Shown here: positions 11,004 through 22,840 of the stretch, in pieces
Layout of the letters: each line of letters begins with the position of its first letter
Position numbering within the stretch: position 1 is the first letter of the stretch
Origin: Balaenoptera acutorostrata
Taxonomy: Eukaryota > Chordata > Mammalia > Artiodactyla > Balaenopteridae
NCBI RefSeq assembly: GCF_949987535.1
Contig: NC_080080.1
Coordinates: forward strand, 56,890,668-56,954,667
DNA: 64,000 nucleotides
Direction of reading: 5' to 3'
Made by a program: the position numbers and the translations under genes
Notes under the pieces: generated by a model
What the model saw: the letters and a program-made list of their open reading frames with translations, nothing else
Databases searched by the model: none
Told to the model about the DNA's origin: nothing

Positions 11004-12526
11004 ATGAAATAAAATCTAGTTCATGTAACAAGACTGCACTGAGTTCAAAGACCTATTAAGGATGGGTGAAGTGAAGTCCCAGTATCCAGTAAGAGGACGG
11101 GATATTGAGTTAGCCGGTGAACTGCAGCAAAAGAGTTAATTGCTTGGGCACTGGCAGGATTGATTGTGGATTACTCCAGAGTCTATAGAATACAAGAAGG
11201 ACACAAGGAACAGAACCAAGTTCGCTTGTTAGAAAAATAATCCTTTTATGGTCTGGGCAATTTAAACTCCTCTGTAATGAGAATTTTTTTTTTAATATAG
11301 GTATTGTAAAATAGTTTCAGATGTTCACTGGCATCTTCAGAACTCTTTTAAAACCATTTTAGGTTCACTAGATATGAAGTAGATGAATCAGTACATAGAG
11401 TACATGGGTCAAAACACATTTCTTGAACCATAAAAATTGGATTTTAACCAAAAGTATTAAACATCAAAGACCATTTTTCTACATTCACAGTGTGATTCCA
11501 CAGATATATAGCTATATTATATGATATCTTCGGAGAACTAGTGAGATGATGTTTTATTCTCACATATCTAAAATAGAGTCATGGCTAATTTATATAAGCT
11601 TTCTTATAAATATGGATAAATTTATCAGAGCATGAAATATTTTTAATCATTATGCTGTATTCCATGGTTGTATAAAATAGATTTTTTTTTTCTTCACTGC
11701 TAATACATATCACCATTCATATGGATTCCTCTGGGATATTTTCAAGTGGTTGTGTTTAAAGCCATCTTCAATTTTTAAAAATATTATGTTTGAAAATAAT
11801 CCAGCAATAAAAGAGCCTAAAACTCATTTGAATACCAAAAGTTTTACAGTTTCCCTCAACACGTTGAAATTGTTAATTTAATTTCATTAAACCATTGCTC
11901 TGCATGATTTTCTCTTACTAAAATGACAGGTAGCTTTAGTTGAACTCATCAAATACCCAAAAAATTCATCCCAAATCATAGCTTATAAAATTATCTATTA
12001 TGCATAGATTTTTCAGGAAAAACAATTAAATGCATATAAATGTTTTAGGACATAGGAAAATTGCTTCCTGTTAAGGGGCTAATAGGGGTCCTATAGGATT
12101 CGAGCCCACAATAGAGCACAGCAGAGGTAAATAAAGATATTCAACACTTCGAGATGTCATCTAGTTAAATTTGCTATGTATCTAAATGAATGTTATAAGT
12201 CCTTGTACTCTTCATAAGCTTCACCAGGGCCTGACGCACTCCACACACAACCAGAAGAGGACTTCCCTGGACGCTCAGGACTTCTAGGCCTCTTTCACTC
12301 AATAGGCTCCAAATTTCAGGCTTCTCTAGTGAAAGCCATTCCTTTTCAGGTATTTTAGCTTAAAAATAGCCTTTATCTTAAAGCCATTCAAAGATTACTT
12401 ATAAAAATTTATAGCACTTAAAATAAGCTACTAGTATTTGTTTATCATTGGGACTTTTCCTCTTTCTAATGGCTGTATCTATTGAACTGGTCTCCAGACT
12501 ATTTTTCAGTTTTCTACTTTTCCTCT
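11004..12526. other. Unclassified AT-rich DNA
   Basis: No gene is visible. At 12255-12275 a short acttccctgga stretch resembles a SINE head but has no body. The 3' end of this span is the pre-insertion flank of the composite L1. Confidence 0.5.
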
Positions 12527-12539
12527 TCAGAGGTCTTCT
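12527..12539. repeat. Target-site duplication, left copy
   Basis: TCAGAGGTCTTCT here is identical to 20906-20918. It directly abuts the poly-T (L1 poly(A) tail) at 12540, and the other copy abuts the L1 5' end. This marks 12540-20905 as one original insertion. Confidence 0.85.
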
Positions 12540-12775
12540 TTTTTTCTTTTTTCTTTTTTTTTTTTTAATTTTCGAATTTTACTTTATTTTTTTACACAGC
12601 AGGTTCTTATTAGTTATCCATTTTATACATATTAGTGTATATATGTCAATCCCAATCTCCCAAATCATCACACAACCCCCCCCGGGCCACTTTCCCCCCT
12701 TGGTGTCCATACGTTTGTTCTCTACATCTGTGTCTCTATTTCTGCCCTGCAAACCGGTTCATCTGTACCATTTTT

Positions 12776-15700
12776 CTAGGTTCCACATATATGTGTTAAT
12801 ATACGATATTTGTTTTTCTCTTTCTGACTTACTTCACTCTGTATGACAGTCTCTAGACCCATCCACGTCTCTACAAATGACCCAATTTCATCCCATTTTA
12901 TGGCTGAGTAATATTCCATTGTATATATGTACCACAACTTCTTTATCCATTCATCTGTCGATGGGCATTTAGGTTGCTTCCATGACATGGCTATTGTAAA
13001 CAGTGCTGCAATGAACACTAGGGTGCATGTGTCTTTTTGAATTATGGTTTTCTCTGGGTATATGCCCAGTAGTGGAATTGCTGGGTCATATGGTAGTTCT
13101 ATTTTTAGTTTTTTAAGGAACCTCCATGCTGTTCTCCATAGTGGCTGTATCAATTTACATTCCCACCAACAGTGCAAGAGCGTTCCCTTTTCTCCACACC
13201 CTCTCCAGCAATTGTTGTTTGTAGATTTTCTGATGATGCCCATTCTAACTGGTGTGAGGTGATACCTCATTGTAGTTTTGATTGGCATTTCTCTAATGAT
13301 TAGTGATGTTGAGCATCTTTTCATGTGCTTCTTGGCCATCTGTATGTCTTCTCTGGAGAAATGTCATTTAGGTCTTCTGCCCATTTTTGGATTGGGTTGG
13401 TTTCTTTAATATTGAGATGCATGAGCTGTTTATATATTTTGGAGATGAATCCTTTGTCCATTGATTTGTTTGCAAATATTTTCTCCCATTCTGAGTGTTT
13501 TGTTTTCATCTTGTTTGTAGTTTCCTTTGCGTTGCAAAAGCTTTTGTTTCATTAGGTTCCATTTGTTTATTTTTGTTTTTATTTCCATTACTCTAGGAGG
13601 TAGATCAAAAAAGATCTTGCTACGATTTATGTCAAAGAGTGTTCTTCCTATGTTTTCCTCTAAGAGTTTTATAGTGTCCGGTCTTACATTTAGGGCTCAA
13701 ATACATTTTGAGTACATTTTTGTGTATGGTGTTAGGGAGTGTTCTAATTTCATTCTTTTTCATGTACCTGTCCGGTTTTCACAGCAGTACTTATTGAAGA
13801 GACTGTCTTTTCTCCATTGTATATCCTTGCCTCCTTTGTCATAGATTAGTTGACCATAGGAGCGTGGGTTTACCTCTGGGCTTTCTATCCTGTTCCATTG
13901 ATCTATATTTCTGTTTTTGTGCCAGTACTGTACTCTGTTGATTACTGTAGCTTTGTAGTATAGTCTGAAGTCAGGGAGTCTGATTCCTCCAGTTCCATTT
14001 TTTTCCATCAAGACTGCTTTGGCCATTCGGGGTCTTTTGTGTCTCTATACAAATTTTAATATTTTTTGTTCTAGTTCTGGGGAAAATGCATTGGTAATTT
14101 GATAGGGATTGCATTGAATCTGTAGATTGCTTTGGGTAGTACAGTCATTTTCACAATGTTCATTCTTCCAATCCAAGATATGGTATATCTCTCCATCTGT
14201 TTGTATCATTCTTAATTTCTTTCATCATTGTCTTATAGTTTTCTGCATACAGGTCTTTTGGCTCCTTAGGTAGGTTTATGCCTAGGTATTTTATTCTTTT
14301 TGTTGCAGTGGTAAATGGGAGTGTTTCCTTAATTTCTTTTTCAGATTTCTCAACGTTAGTTTATAGGAATGCAAGAGATTTCTGTGCATTAATTTTATAT
14401 CCTGCTACTTTACCAAATTCATTGAGTACCTCTAGTAGTTTTCTGGTAGCATCCTTAGGCTTCTCTATATATAGTATCATGTCATCTGCAAACAGTGACA
14501 GATTTACCTCTTCTTTTCCAATTTGTATTCCTTTTGTTTATTTTTCTTCTCTTAATGCCATGGCTGGGACTTCCAAAACTGTGTTGAATAACAGTGGTGA
14601 GAGTGGGCATCCTTGTCTTGTTCCTGATCTTAGAGGAAATGTTTTCAGTTTTTCACCATTGAGAATGGTGTTTTCTGTGGGTTTGTCATATATGGCCTTT
14701 ATTATGTTGAGGAAAGTTCCCTCTATGCCTACTTTCTGCAGGGCTTTTATTATAAATCGGTGTTGAATTTTGTCAAAAGCTTTTTCTGCATCTATTGAGA
14801 TGATCATATGGTTTTTATTCTTCAATTTGTTAATATGGTGTATCACATTGATTGATTTGCTTATATTGAAGAATCCTTGCATCACTGGGATAAATCCCAC
14901 TTGATCATGGTGTATGATCCTTTTAATGTGTTGTTGGATTCTGTTTGCTAGTATTTTGTTGAGGATTTTTGCATCTATATTCATCAGTGATATTGTTCTG
15001 TTATTTTCTTTTTATCTAGTATCTCTGTCTGGTTTTGGTATCAGGGTGATGGTGTCCTCATAGAATGAGTTTGGGAGTGTTCCTTCCTCTGCAAATTTTT
15101 GGAAGAGTTTGAGAAGGCTGAGTGTTAGCTCTTCTCTAAATGTTTGATTGAATTCACCTGTGAAGCCCTCTGGTCCTGGACTTTTATTTGTTGGAAGATA
15201 TTTAAAAACAGTTTCAATTTAATTACTTGTGATTTGTTTGTTCACATTTTCTATTACTTCCTGGTTCGTTATTGGAAGGATATACCTTTCTAAGAATTTG
15301 TCCATTTCTTCCAGGTTGTCTATTTTATTGGCATAGAGTTGCTTGTAGTAGTCTCTTATGAAGCTTTCTATTTCTGTGGTGTTCATTGTAACTTCTCCTT
15401 TTTCATTTCTAATTTTACTGATTTGAGTCTTCTCCCTCTTTTTCTTGATGAGTCTGGGTAAAGGTTTATCAATTTTGTTTATCTTCTCAAAGAACCAGCT
15501 TTTAGTTTTATTGATCCTTGCTATTGTTTTGTTTGTTTCTATTTCATTTATTTCTGCTCTGATCTTTATGACTTCTTTCTTTCTACTAACTTTGGGTTTT
15601 GTTTGTTCTTCTTTCTCTAGTTTTTTAAGTGTAGGGTTAGATTGTTTATTTGAGATTTTTCTTGTTTCTTGAGGTAGGATTGCATTGCTCTAAACTTCCC

Positions 15701-16580
15701 ACTTACAAATTGTTTTCCTGCATCCCATAAGTTTTGGATCATCATATTTTCATTGTCATTTTTCTCTAGGTATTTTTTTATTTCCTCTTTGAGTTCTTCG
15801 GTGATCTCTCGGTTATTTAGTAACATATTGTTTAACCTCCATGTGTTTGTGTTTTTTTCATTTTCTTTTCCCCTGTAATTGATTTCTAATCTCACAGCAT
15901 TGCGGTCAGTAAAGATGCTTGGAATAATTTCAATTCTTAAATTTACCAAGGTTTGATTTGTGACCAAGATGTGATCTATCCTGGAGAATGTTCCGTGTGC
16001 ACTTGAGAAGAATGTGTAATCTGCTGTTTTCGATGGAATGTCTTATAAATATCAATTAAATCTATCTGGTCTACTGTGTAATCTAAAGCTTGTGTTTCTT
16101 TTTTGAATTTCTGTCTGAATGATCTGTCCATTGGTGTGAGATGTTAAAGTCCCCCACTATTATTGTTTTACTGCCAGTTTCCTCTTTTATAGCTGTTAGC
16201 ATTTGTCTTATTTATTGAGGTGCTCCTATATTGGGTGTATCTATATTTATAATTGTTATATCTTCTTCTTGGATTGATCCCTTGATCATTATGTAGTGTC
16301 CTTCCTTGTATCTTGTAACATTGTTTATCTTAAAGTCTATTTTATCTGATATGAGTATTGCTACTCCAACTTTGTTTTGATTTCCCTTTGCCTGGAGTAT
16401 CTTTTTCCATCCCCTCACTTTCAGTCTGTATGTGTCCCTAGGTCTGAAGTGGGTCTCTTGTAGAGACCATATATATGGGTGTTGTTTTTGTATCCATTCA
16501 GCTAACCTCTGTCTTTTTGCTGGAGCATTTAATCCATTCACGTTTAAGGTAATTATTTATATGTATGTTCCTATTACCAT
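12776..16580 (-). pseudogene. L1 ORF2 (copy A), endonuclease-reverse transcriptase, frameshifted
   Basis: This copy spans the full ORF2 length (about 3.8 kb; family about 1,275 codons). The endonuclease part lies at about 15,880-16,580 and contains QETHFRPRDTYRLK and LISDKIDFK-like blocks. The reverse transcriptase follows with [15 protein letters not shown] (motif A intact), [13 protein letters not shown] and the FADD box at 14481-14492. The C-terminal part has the [16 protein letters not shown]ys-rich block and [10 protein letters not shown], and stops at 12776. Frame changes between about 16,210 and 13,340 break it into at least seven pieces, so no complete protein is possible. The initiator ATG (MVIGTYI) is at 16580. 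Confidence 0.9.
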
Positions 16581-16617
16581 TTTCTTAATTGTTATGTGTT
16601 TGTTTGCTTGTTTGTTT

Positions 16618-16980
16618 TTATTAACATTTTTATTGGAGTATAACTTCTTTACAGTGATGTGTTAGTTTCTGCTTTATAACAAATTGAATCAGCTATACAT
16701 ATACATATATCCCATATCTCTTCCCTCTTGAGTCTCCCTCCCTCCCATCCTCCTGATCCCACCCCTCTAGGTGGTCACAAAACACTGAGCTGATCTCCCT
16801 GTGCCATGCGGCTTCTTACCACTAGCTATCAATTTTACATTTAGTAGTGTATATATGTCCATGCCACTCTCTCACTTTGTTCCAGCTTACCCATCACCCT
16901 CCCTGTGTCCTCAAGTCTATTCTGTAGTAGGTCTATGTTTTTTTTCCCGTCCTGCCTCTAGGTGCTTCATAACTTTTTTT
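16618..16980 (-). other. 3' UTR and A-rich tail of L1 copy B inside the composite
   Basis: The minus-strand sequence runs from the ORF2 stop through a CACCTAGAGGGGTGGGAT-like block (reverse complement near 16765) to an ACTCCAATAAAAATGTTAAT end, the normal 3' terminus of this L1 family. It is followed by an A/C-rich stretch and then the ORF1-ORF2 spacer of copy A. A complete 3' end internal to a larger L1 shows a second element joined here. Confidence 0.85.
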
Positions 16981-18997
16981 TTAGACTCCATATATATGTG
17001 TTAACATATTGTTCTCCTTCTGACTCTGTATGACAGACTGTAGGTCCATCCACCTCACTACAAATAACTCAATTTTGCTTCTTTTTATGGCTGAGTAATA
17101 TTCCATTGTATATATGTGCCACATCTTCTCTATCCATTCTTCTGTCGATGGACACCTAGGTTGCTTCCATGTCCCGGCTATTGTAAATAGAGCTGCAATG
17201 AACATTGTGCTACATGACTCTTTTTGAATTATGGTTTTCTCAGTGTATATACCCAGTAGTGGGATTGCTGGGTCATATGGTAGTTCTATTTTAAATTTTT
17301 TTAAGGAAACTACATACTGTTCTCCAAAGTGGCTGTATCAATTTACATTCCCACCAACAGTGCCAGAGGTTTCTGTTTTCTTCACACCCTCTTCTGCATT
17401 TATTGTTTGTAGATGTTTTGATGAAGGCCATTCTGACTGGTGTGAGGTGATACCTCATTGTAGTTTTGATTTGCATTTTTCTAATGATTAGTGATGTTGA
17501 GCATCTTTTCATGTGTTTGTTGGCAATCTGTATATCTTCTTTGGAGAAACGTTTTTCTCATAAATCGGTGTTGAATTTTGTCAAAATCTTTTTCTGCATC
17601 TATTGAGATGATCATATGGGTTTTATTCTTCAATTTGTTAATATTGTGTATCACATTGATTGATTTGAGTATATTGAAGAACCCTTCCATTCCTGGGATA
17701 AACCCCACGTGATCATGGTGTATGATCCTTTCAATGTGCTGTTGGATTCTATTCACTAGTATTTTGTTGAGGATTTTTGCTGTATCTTCATCAGTGATAT
17801 TGGCCTGTAGTTTTCTTTCTTTGTGATATCTTTTTCTGGTTTTGGTATCAGGGTGATGATGGCCTCGTAGAATGAGTTTGGCAGTGTTCCTCCCTCTGCT
17901 ATATTTTGGAAGAGTTTGAGAAGGATAGGTGTTAGCTCTTCTCTAAATGTTTGATAGAATTTGCCTGTGAAGCCTTTCTTTCTGCTAACTTTGGGTTTTT
18001 TTTTTTTTTTTTTTTGTTCTTCTTTCTCTAATTGCTTTAGGTGTAAGGTTAGGTTGTTTATTTGAGACATTCGTGTTTCTTAAGGTAGGACTCTATTGCT
18101 ATAAACTTCTCTCTTAGAATTGATTTTGCTAAATCCCATAGGTTTTGGGTGGTTGTATTTTCATTGTCATTTGTTTCAAAATATTTTTTGATTTCCTGTT
18201 TGATTTCTTCAGTGATCTCTTGGTTCTTAAATAGTGTAGTGTTTAGCCTCCATGTGTTTGTATTTTTTACAGATTTTTTTCCTGTAATTGATATGTAGTC
18301 TCAGAGTGTTGTGTTCAGAAAAGACACTTGATACAATTTCAATTTTCTTAAATTTACCAAGGTGTGATTTTTGACCCAAGATATGATCTGTCCTGGAGAA
18401 TGTTCCATGAGCACTTGAGAAGGATATGTATTTTGTTGTTTTTGGATGGAATGTCCTATAAATATCAATTAAGTCCATCTTGTATATTGTATCATTTAAA
18501 GCTTGTGTTTCCTTATTTATTTTCATTTTGGATGATCTGTCCATTGGTGAAAGTGGGGTGTTAAAGTCTCCTACTATGATTGTGTTACTGTCGATTTCCC
18601 CTTTTATGGCTGTTAGCATTTGCCTTATATATTGAGGTGTTCCTATGTTGGGTGCATAAATATTTACAATTGTTATATCTTCTTCTTAGATTGATCTCTT
18701 GGACATTATGTAGTGTCCTTCTTTGATTCTTGTAATAGTCTCTATTTTAGAGTCTATTTTGTCTGATATGAGAATTGCTACTCCAACTTTCTTTTGATTT
18801 CCTTTTGCATGGAATATGTTTTTCCATCCCCTCACTTTCAGTCTGTATGTGTCCCTATGTCTGAAGTGGGTGTCTTGTAGACAGCATATATATGGGTCTT
18901 GTTTTTGTATCCATACAGCCAGTCTATGTCTTTTGGTTGGAGCATTTAATCCATTTACATATAAGGTAGTTATTGATATATATGTTCCTATTACCAT
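16981..18997 (-). pseudogene. L1 ORF2 (copy B) with two large internal deletions
   Basis: It begins MVIGTYISITTLYVNGLNAP at 18997 and keeps much of the endonuclease (QDTHFRHRDTYRLK, and VGDFNTPLSPMDRSS near 18,560). Compared with copy A, about 0.4 kb is missing at 17976/17977, and about 1.4 kb at about 17545-17560, where the RT palm including the FADD box should be. The C-terminus resumes and ends near 16981. A 20-base T run at about 18000-18020 adds an A-run to the coding strand. It cannot encode a working enzyme. Confidence 0.88.
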
Positions 18998-19051
18998 TTT
19001 CTTAACTGTTTTGGGTTTGTTATTTTAGGTCTTTTCCTTCTCTGTGTTTCC

Positions 19052-19131
19052 TGCCTACAGAAGTTTCCTTGGCATTTGTTGTAAAGCTATTTTGGTGGTC
19101 TTGAATTCTCTTAGCTTTTGCTTGTCTGTAA

Positions 19132-19166
<35 letters not shown>

Positions 19167-20000
19167 CCGTAAAGCTTTTGATTTCTCTGTTGAATCTGAA
19201 TGAGATCCTTGCCAGGTACAGTAATCTTGGTTGTGGGTTCTTCCCTTTCATCACTTTAAATATATCATGCCACTCTCTTCTGGCTTGTAGAGTTTCTGCT
19301 GAGAAATCAGCTGTTATCCTTATGGAAGTTCCCTTTTTTGTTATTTGTCGTTTTTCCCTTGTTGCTTTCAATAATTTTTCTTTGTCTTTAATTTTTACCA
19401 ATTTGATTACTATGTTTCTCAGGATATTTCTCCTTGGGTTTATCCTGCCTGGCATCTCTGCACTTCCTAGACTTTGGTGGTTATTTCCTTTCCCATTTTA
19501 GGGAAGTTTTCAACTATAATCTCTTCACATATTTTCTTGGGTCCTTTCTCTCTCTCCTCTCCTTCTGTGACCCCTATAATGTGAATGTTGTTGCATTCAG
19601 TGTTGTCCCAGAGATCTCTTAGGCTGTCTTCATTTCTTTTCTTTCTTTTTGCTTTATTCTGTTCTGTGGCAGTGAATTCCACCATTCTGTCTTCCAGGTC
19701 ACTTATCTGTTCTTCTGCGTACGTTATCTGCTATTGATTCATTCTAGTGTATTTTTCATTTCAGTTATTGCATTGTTCATCTCTGTTTGTTTGTTCTTTA
19801 ATTCTTCCAGGTCTTTGTTCACCGTTTCTTGCATCTTCTTGATCTTTGCCTCCATTCTTTTTCCAAGGTACTGTATCATCTTCACTATTGTTATTCTGAA
19901 TTCTTTTTTCTGGAAGGTTGTCTCTCTCCACTTCATTTAGTTGTTTTTCTGGGGTTTTATCTTGTTCTTTCATCTGGTACATAGCCCTCTGCCTTTTCAT
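19052..20000 (-). pseudogene. L1 ORF1, RNA-binding protein, broken
   Basis: ORF1p is the L1 RNA-binding chaperone that coats L1 RNA. The start at 20000 gives MKRQRAMYQMKEQDKTPEK. The coiled-coil region is Lys/Glu-rich (19,740-19,940), followed by VENFPKMGKEI and the C-terminal RITADFSAETLQARREWHD block near 19,290. Frameshifts occur around 19,740 and 19,460, a poly(A) insertion disrupts the C-terminal part at 19128-19179, and an extra A near the stop disturbs the end. Normal length is about 330 codons. Confidence 0.85.
19128..19179 (-). mobile_element. Poly(A)-only retrotransposon insertion inside L1 ORF1
   Basis: On the plus strand GTAAAGCTTTT (19128-19138) is followed by a T run through 19166, CC, then GTAAAGCTTTT again (19169-19179). 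On the minus strand this is an 11-bp duplication flanking GG plus roughly 28-32 A. The target sequence TC/AAAAGC fits the L1 endonuclease preference. The other L1 copies have no insert here (for example near 61,858). It looks like an extremely 5'-truncated insertion consisting of just the tail. Confidence 0.75.
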
Positions 20001-20905
20001 CCTTTCTATCTTTCTGTGAATGTGGTTTTTTTCCCACAGGCTGCAGGATTGTAGTTCTTCTTGTTTCTGCTGTCTGCACTCTGGTGTATGAGTCTCTCTA
20101 AGAGGCTTGTGCAAGTTTCCTAATAGGAGGGATTGGTGGTGGGTAGACCTGGGTGTTGCTCTGGTGGGCAGAGCTCAGTAAAACTTTAATCCCCTTGTCT
20201 GCTGATGGGTGGGGCTGGGTTCTCTCCCTGTTGGTTGTTTGGCCTCTGGTGACCCAACACTGGAGCCTATCTGGCTCTTTGGTGGGGTTAATGGTAAACT
20301 GTGGGAGGGCTCAGGCTGAGGAGGACTTCCCAGAACTTCTGCTGTCAGTATCCTTGTCTTCATGGTGAGAGACAGCCACCCCCCTCACCTCTGCAGGACA
20401 CCCTCCAACACTAGTTTTTAGGTCTGGTTCAGTCTCCGGTGGGCTCACTGCTCCTTCCTCTGGGTCCTGATGCACACACTACTTTGCGTGTGCCCTCCAA
20501 GAGTGGAGTCTCTGTTTCTCCCAGTCCTGTCAAAGTCCTGCCATCAAATCCCGCTACCCTTCAAATTCTGATTCTCTAGGAATTCCTTCTCCCATGGTCG
20601 GACCACCAGGTTGGGAATCCTGATGTGGGGCTCAGAACCTTCATTCCAGTGGGTGGACTTCTGTGGTGTAAGTGTTCTCCAGTTTGTGAGTCACCCACCT
20701 AACAGTTATGGGATTTGATTTTATTGTGATTGTGCCCCTCTTACTGTCTCATTGTGGCTTCTCCTTTGTCTTGGGATGTGGGGTATCTTTTTTCATGAGT
20801 TCCAGTGTCTTCCTTTCAATGATTGTTCAGCAGTTATTTGTGATTCCGGTGCTCTTGCAAAGGCTATGATCGCATGTCTTTCTACTCTGCCATTTTGAAC
20901 CATTC
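20001..20905 (-). promoter_or_regulatory. L1 5' UTR of the composite element
   Basis: About 900 bp of relatively GC-rich sequence lies between ORF1 and the element's 5' end (GGTTCAAAATGGCAGAGTAG), where L1 carries its internal RNA polymerase II promoter. It is shorter than the 5' UTRs at 51,260 and 58,869, so part may be lost. Frames of 60-72 codons here are incidental. Confidence 0.7.
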
Positions 20906-20918
20906 TCAGAGGTCTTCT
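20906..20918. repeat. Target-site duplication, right copy
   Basis: TCAGAGGTCTTCT, identical to 12527-12539 and adjacent to the L1 5' end. Confidence 0.85.
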
Positions 20919-22439
20919 GCTTAATGTTACTGTGGACACACCGGGAAGATTACTGGGCATTAAATGCTTTTTCCAAGCAGAAAAATCTTTGGATAAATGC
21001 TCCATAGAGCTTTGTTGACGACTTCATGGTAAAGAGTGAATCATTTGTATTGTCTACTATGTTAAACAAACCCCTGAAGACATTTGCCAGATATTAATAC
21101 ACAGCACTTTGCTCCCCTCCACCTCACTGCCATTTCAACTCCTCTCACCATGGCACATGGCTTCTCTGTTGCTGAGGTGCAAGCCTCAGCAAGAACTGCT
21201 TAGTCACCACACTCATCACAGACTAACCCAGCTCCTTCCTTTTCCGTATGAGCTGTGCTTATTTCTGGTAACAAGTGTTCCTCTAAGGAGCCATGTAATG
21301 CTTGGCACCACCTCTGGAAGAGGAGCACAGCTGATACCTGATAAAACAGCTTTGTTTAAAGGAAAATGAGACTGGTGTGCAAATTATATCCCTTTCTCTC
21401 CTTTGGCCAACTATTTGGAGATGAAGTAGTTTCCTTTGCCTCTCTGAAGACTTCCTGTTAGATCAAGCACCAGCTAACCTACTTCTGAGGCTGTGGCCAG
21501 TTCAGTAATGCACTTCCTTAAATATTTGCTCTTTTCTTCCCTGCTTCAAAATTATCTTCTCTCTTGTTTCCCTGATATCTTGCTACCTACTAAAGTGTTA
21601 GCACCTAAGTTTCAGCATGGGCTGAAAAATGCACACAAAGAGTTATTTTTTTAAAAAAAAATCTGCAATTTAGTTATAGATTGTATAATATGTACTTATT
21701 TTTTGAATGAAAAGTATAAAATATACATAAAAATTGAAATAGAAAGAGAAAAATGAAGATAAAAACCATTGTAATTTTCAAACATGCATCAATAGTATAA
21801 CTTTTATCTCACTAAACATATTAATTTTAAACATATTTTTATTAGGAATGTATTCAAGGGAGCAGTGAATTGACTATATCTCATAATTAAACAATAAAAA
21901 ACCTTGGTTTAAATGTTTTGAATCTGGGACTTAAGGACTCATATTTGTATCTAAGTTAAATATGTATCTATAGATGGTTTTAAAGTTGTAGTGAAAGATA
22001 AAATTAAATGAATATAAACTAAAATCTGCTTGTATACAGATTTAGTTGTTTTAGGAGAAATGTTTGTTTGAGCAACATAGACATTTTTTCTCTCTCAAGT
22101 AACTACCTAATGATGCTGTCAATGTCTAGAATGGCAGCTATGTGATATTGAGAATCCAGTTTCTTTTAATCCTTTTGCCCAAGCCATCCTCAAGGTTTGG
22201 TTTCCATATGTCATGGTCGAATATGTGTGCTATAACTTAAGCATCTCTTGTACATTTCAGCTAATGGAAAGGAATTAAAAAGGGAAGGTTTGACACAACT
22301 CTTCTCATAAGCATGAATCAGGAATCACCTACACAACTTTCTCTCATAGCCCAAAATCAGAACTTAGCCATAATGCCTTACCTAGCTGCAAGGGAGATTT
22401 GAAAATGCAGTATTCCCATGCATGTACTGTCAACTAACC
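20919..22439. other. Unclassified intergenic DNA
   Basis: No supported gene. The first 700 bp are less AT-rich and contain an 86-codon plus-strand frame (21109-21369) with no recognisable motif. From 21,640 it is AT-rich. Confidence 0.45.
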
Positions 22440-22840
22440 TTTGAAAGAGCACCCAGTGTACACAGTGAGGAAAAGGTAGCCTCTTCAATGAATGGTGTTG
22501 AGAAAACTTGATATCCACATGCCAAAAAAAAAAAAAAAAAAAGAAGAAGAAGAACAAGAAAGAAAGAAAGAGAGAAAGGAAGAAAATTGGATCTTTATCT
22601 TATACCATACATCAACTGGAAGATCAGTCATCAAATGGATTGATCAATTGGAAGATCAAACAATTCAAAATGGATTAAAGACTTAAAAGTAAGAGCAGAA
22701 ACTGTAAAACTCTTAGAAGAAAATATTAAGAAAAAGCTCCTTGATATTAGTATTGGCAAAACACGTTTGGATATGACACCAAAAGTAAAGGCAGCAAAAA
22801 CAAAAATAAACAAGTTGGACTGCATCAAATTAAAAGTTTT
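22440..22840 (+). mobile_element. Old L1 (L1M-like) ORF2 fragment, 5' portion of a split copy
   Basis: The sequence tcttcaatgaatggtgttga, ggattaaagacttaaaagta and ttggatatgacaccaaaag follows ORF2 upstream of its C-terminal region. An A/GAA-rich expansion at 22508-22582 is inserted. It breaks at ggactgcatcaaattaaaag, and the continuation appears at 25462, so this is the host of the younger inverted L1. Confidence 0.85.
22508..22582 (+). repeat. A-rich / (GAA)n-(GAAA)n tract
   Basis: About 19 A followed by GAA and GAAA units, inside the old L1 fragment. It may be a microsatellite expansion or a remnant tail. Confidence 0.8.

Larger units (their letters stand above)
12540..20905 (-). mobile_element. 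Composite L1: one 5' UTR and ORF1, two ORF2/3' UTR sets
   Basis: On the minus strand the order is: 5' end at 20905 (GAATGGTTCAAAATGGCAGA), 5' UTR to 20001, ORF1 to about 19052, ORF2 copy B (18997-16981, two internal deletions), 3' UTR B to about 16618 ending in an A-rich tail, then the ORF1-ORF2 spacer and ORF2 copy A (16580-12776), 3' UTR A and poly(A) at 12540. A perfect 13-bp duplication encloses the whole. The simplest reading is a full-length L1 that received a second L1 near the ORF1/ORF2 boundary, with later homologous deletion of the redundant 5' UTR/ORF1. A gene-conversion or template-switch origin is also possible. All ORFs are broken. Confidence 0.85.

Noticed and set aside
12060..12260. 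Mitochondrial-like insert
   Set aside because: The slightly GC-richer sequence had no recognisable mitochondrial tRNA, rRNA or protein pattern.
12245..12300. Possible third CHR SINE (acttccctgga)
   Set aside because: Only about a dozen bases match the SINE head and nothing downstream resembles its body.
12448..12846. 132-codon plus-strand frame rich in Phe and Leu
   Set aside because: Translation of the L1 poly-T tail and 3' UTR on the wrong strand.
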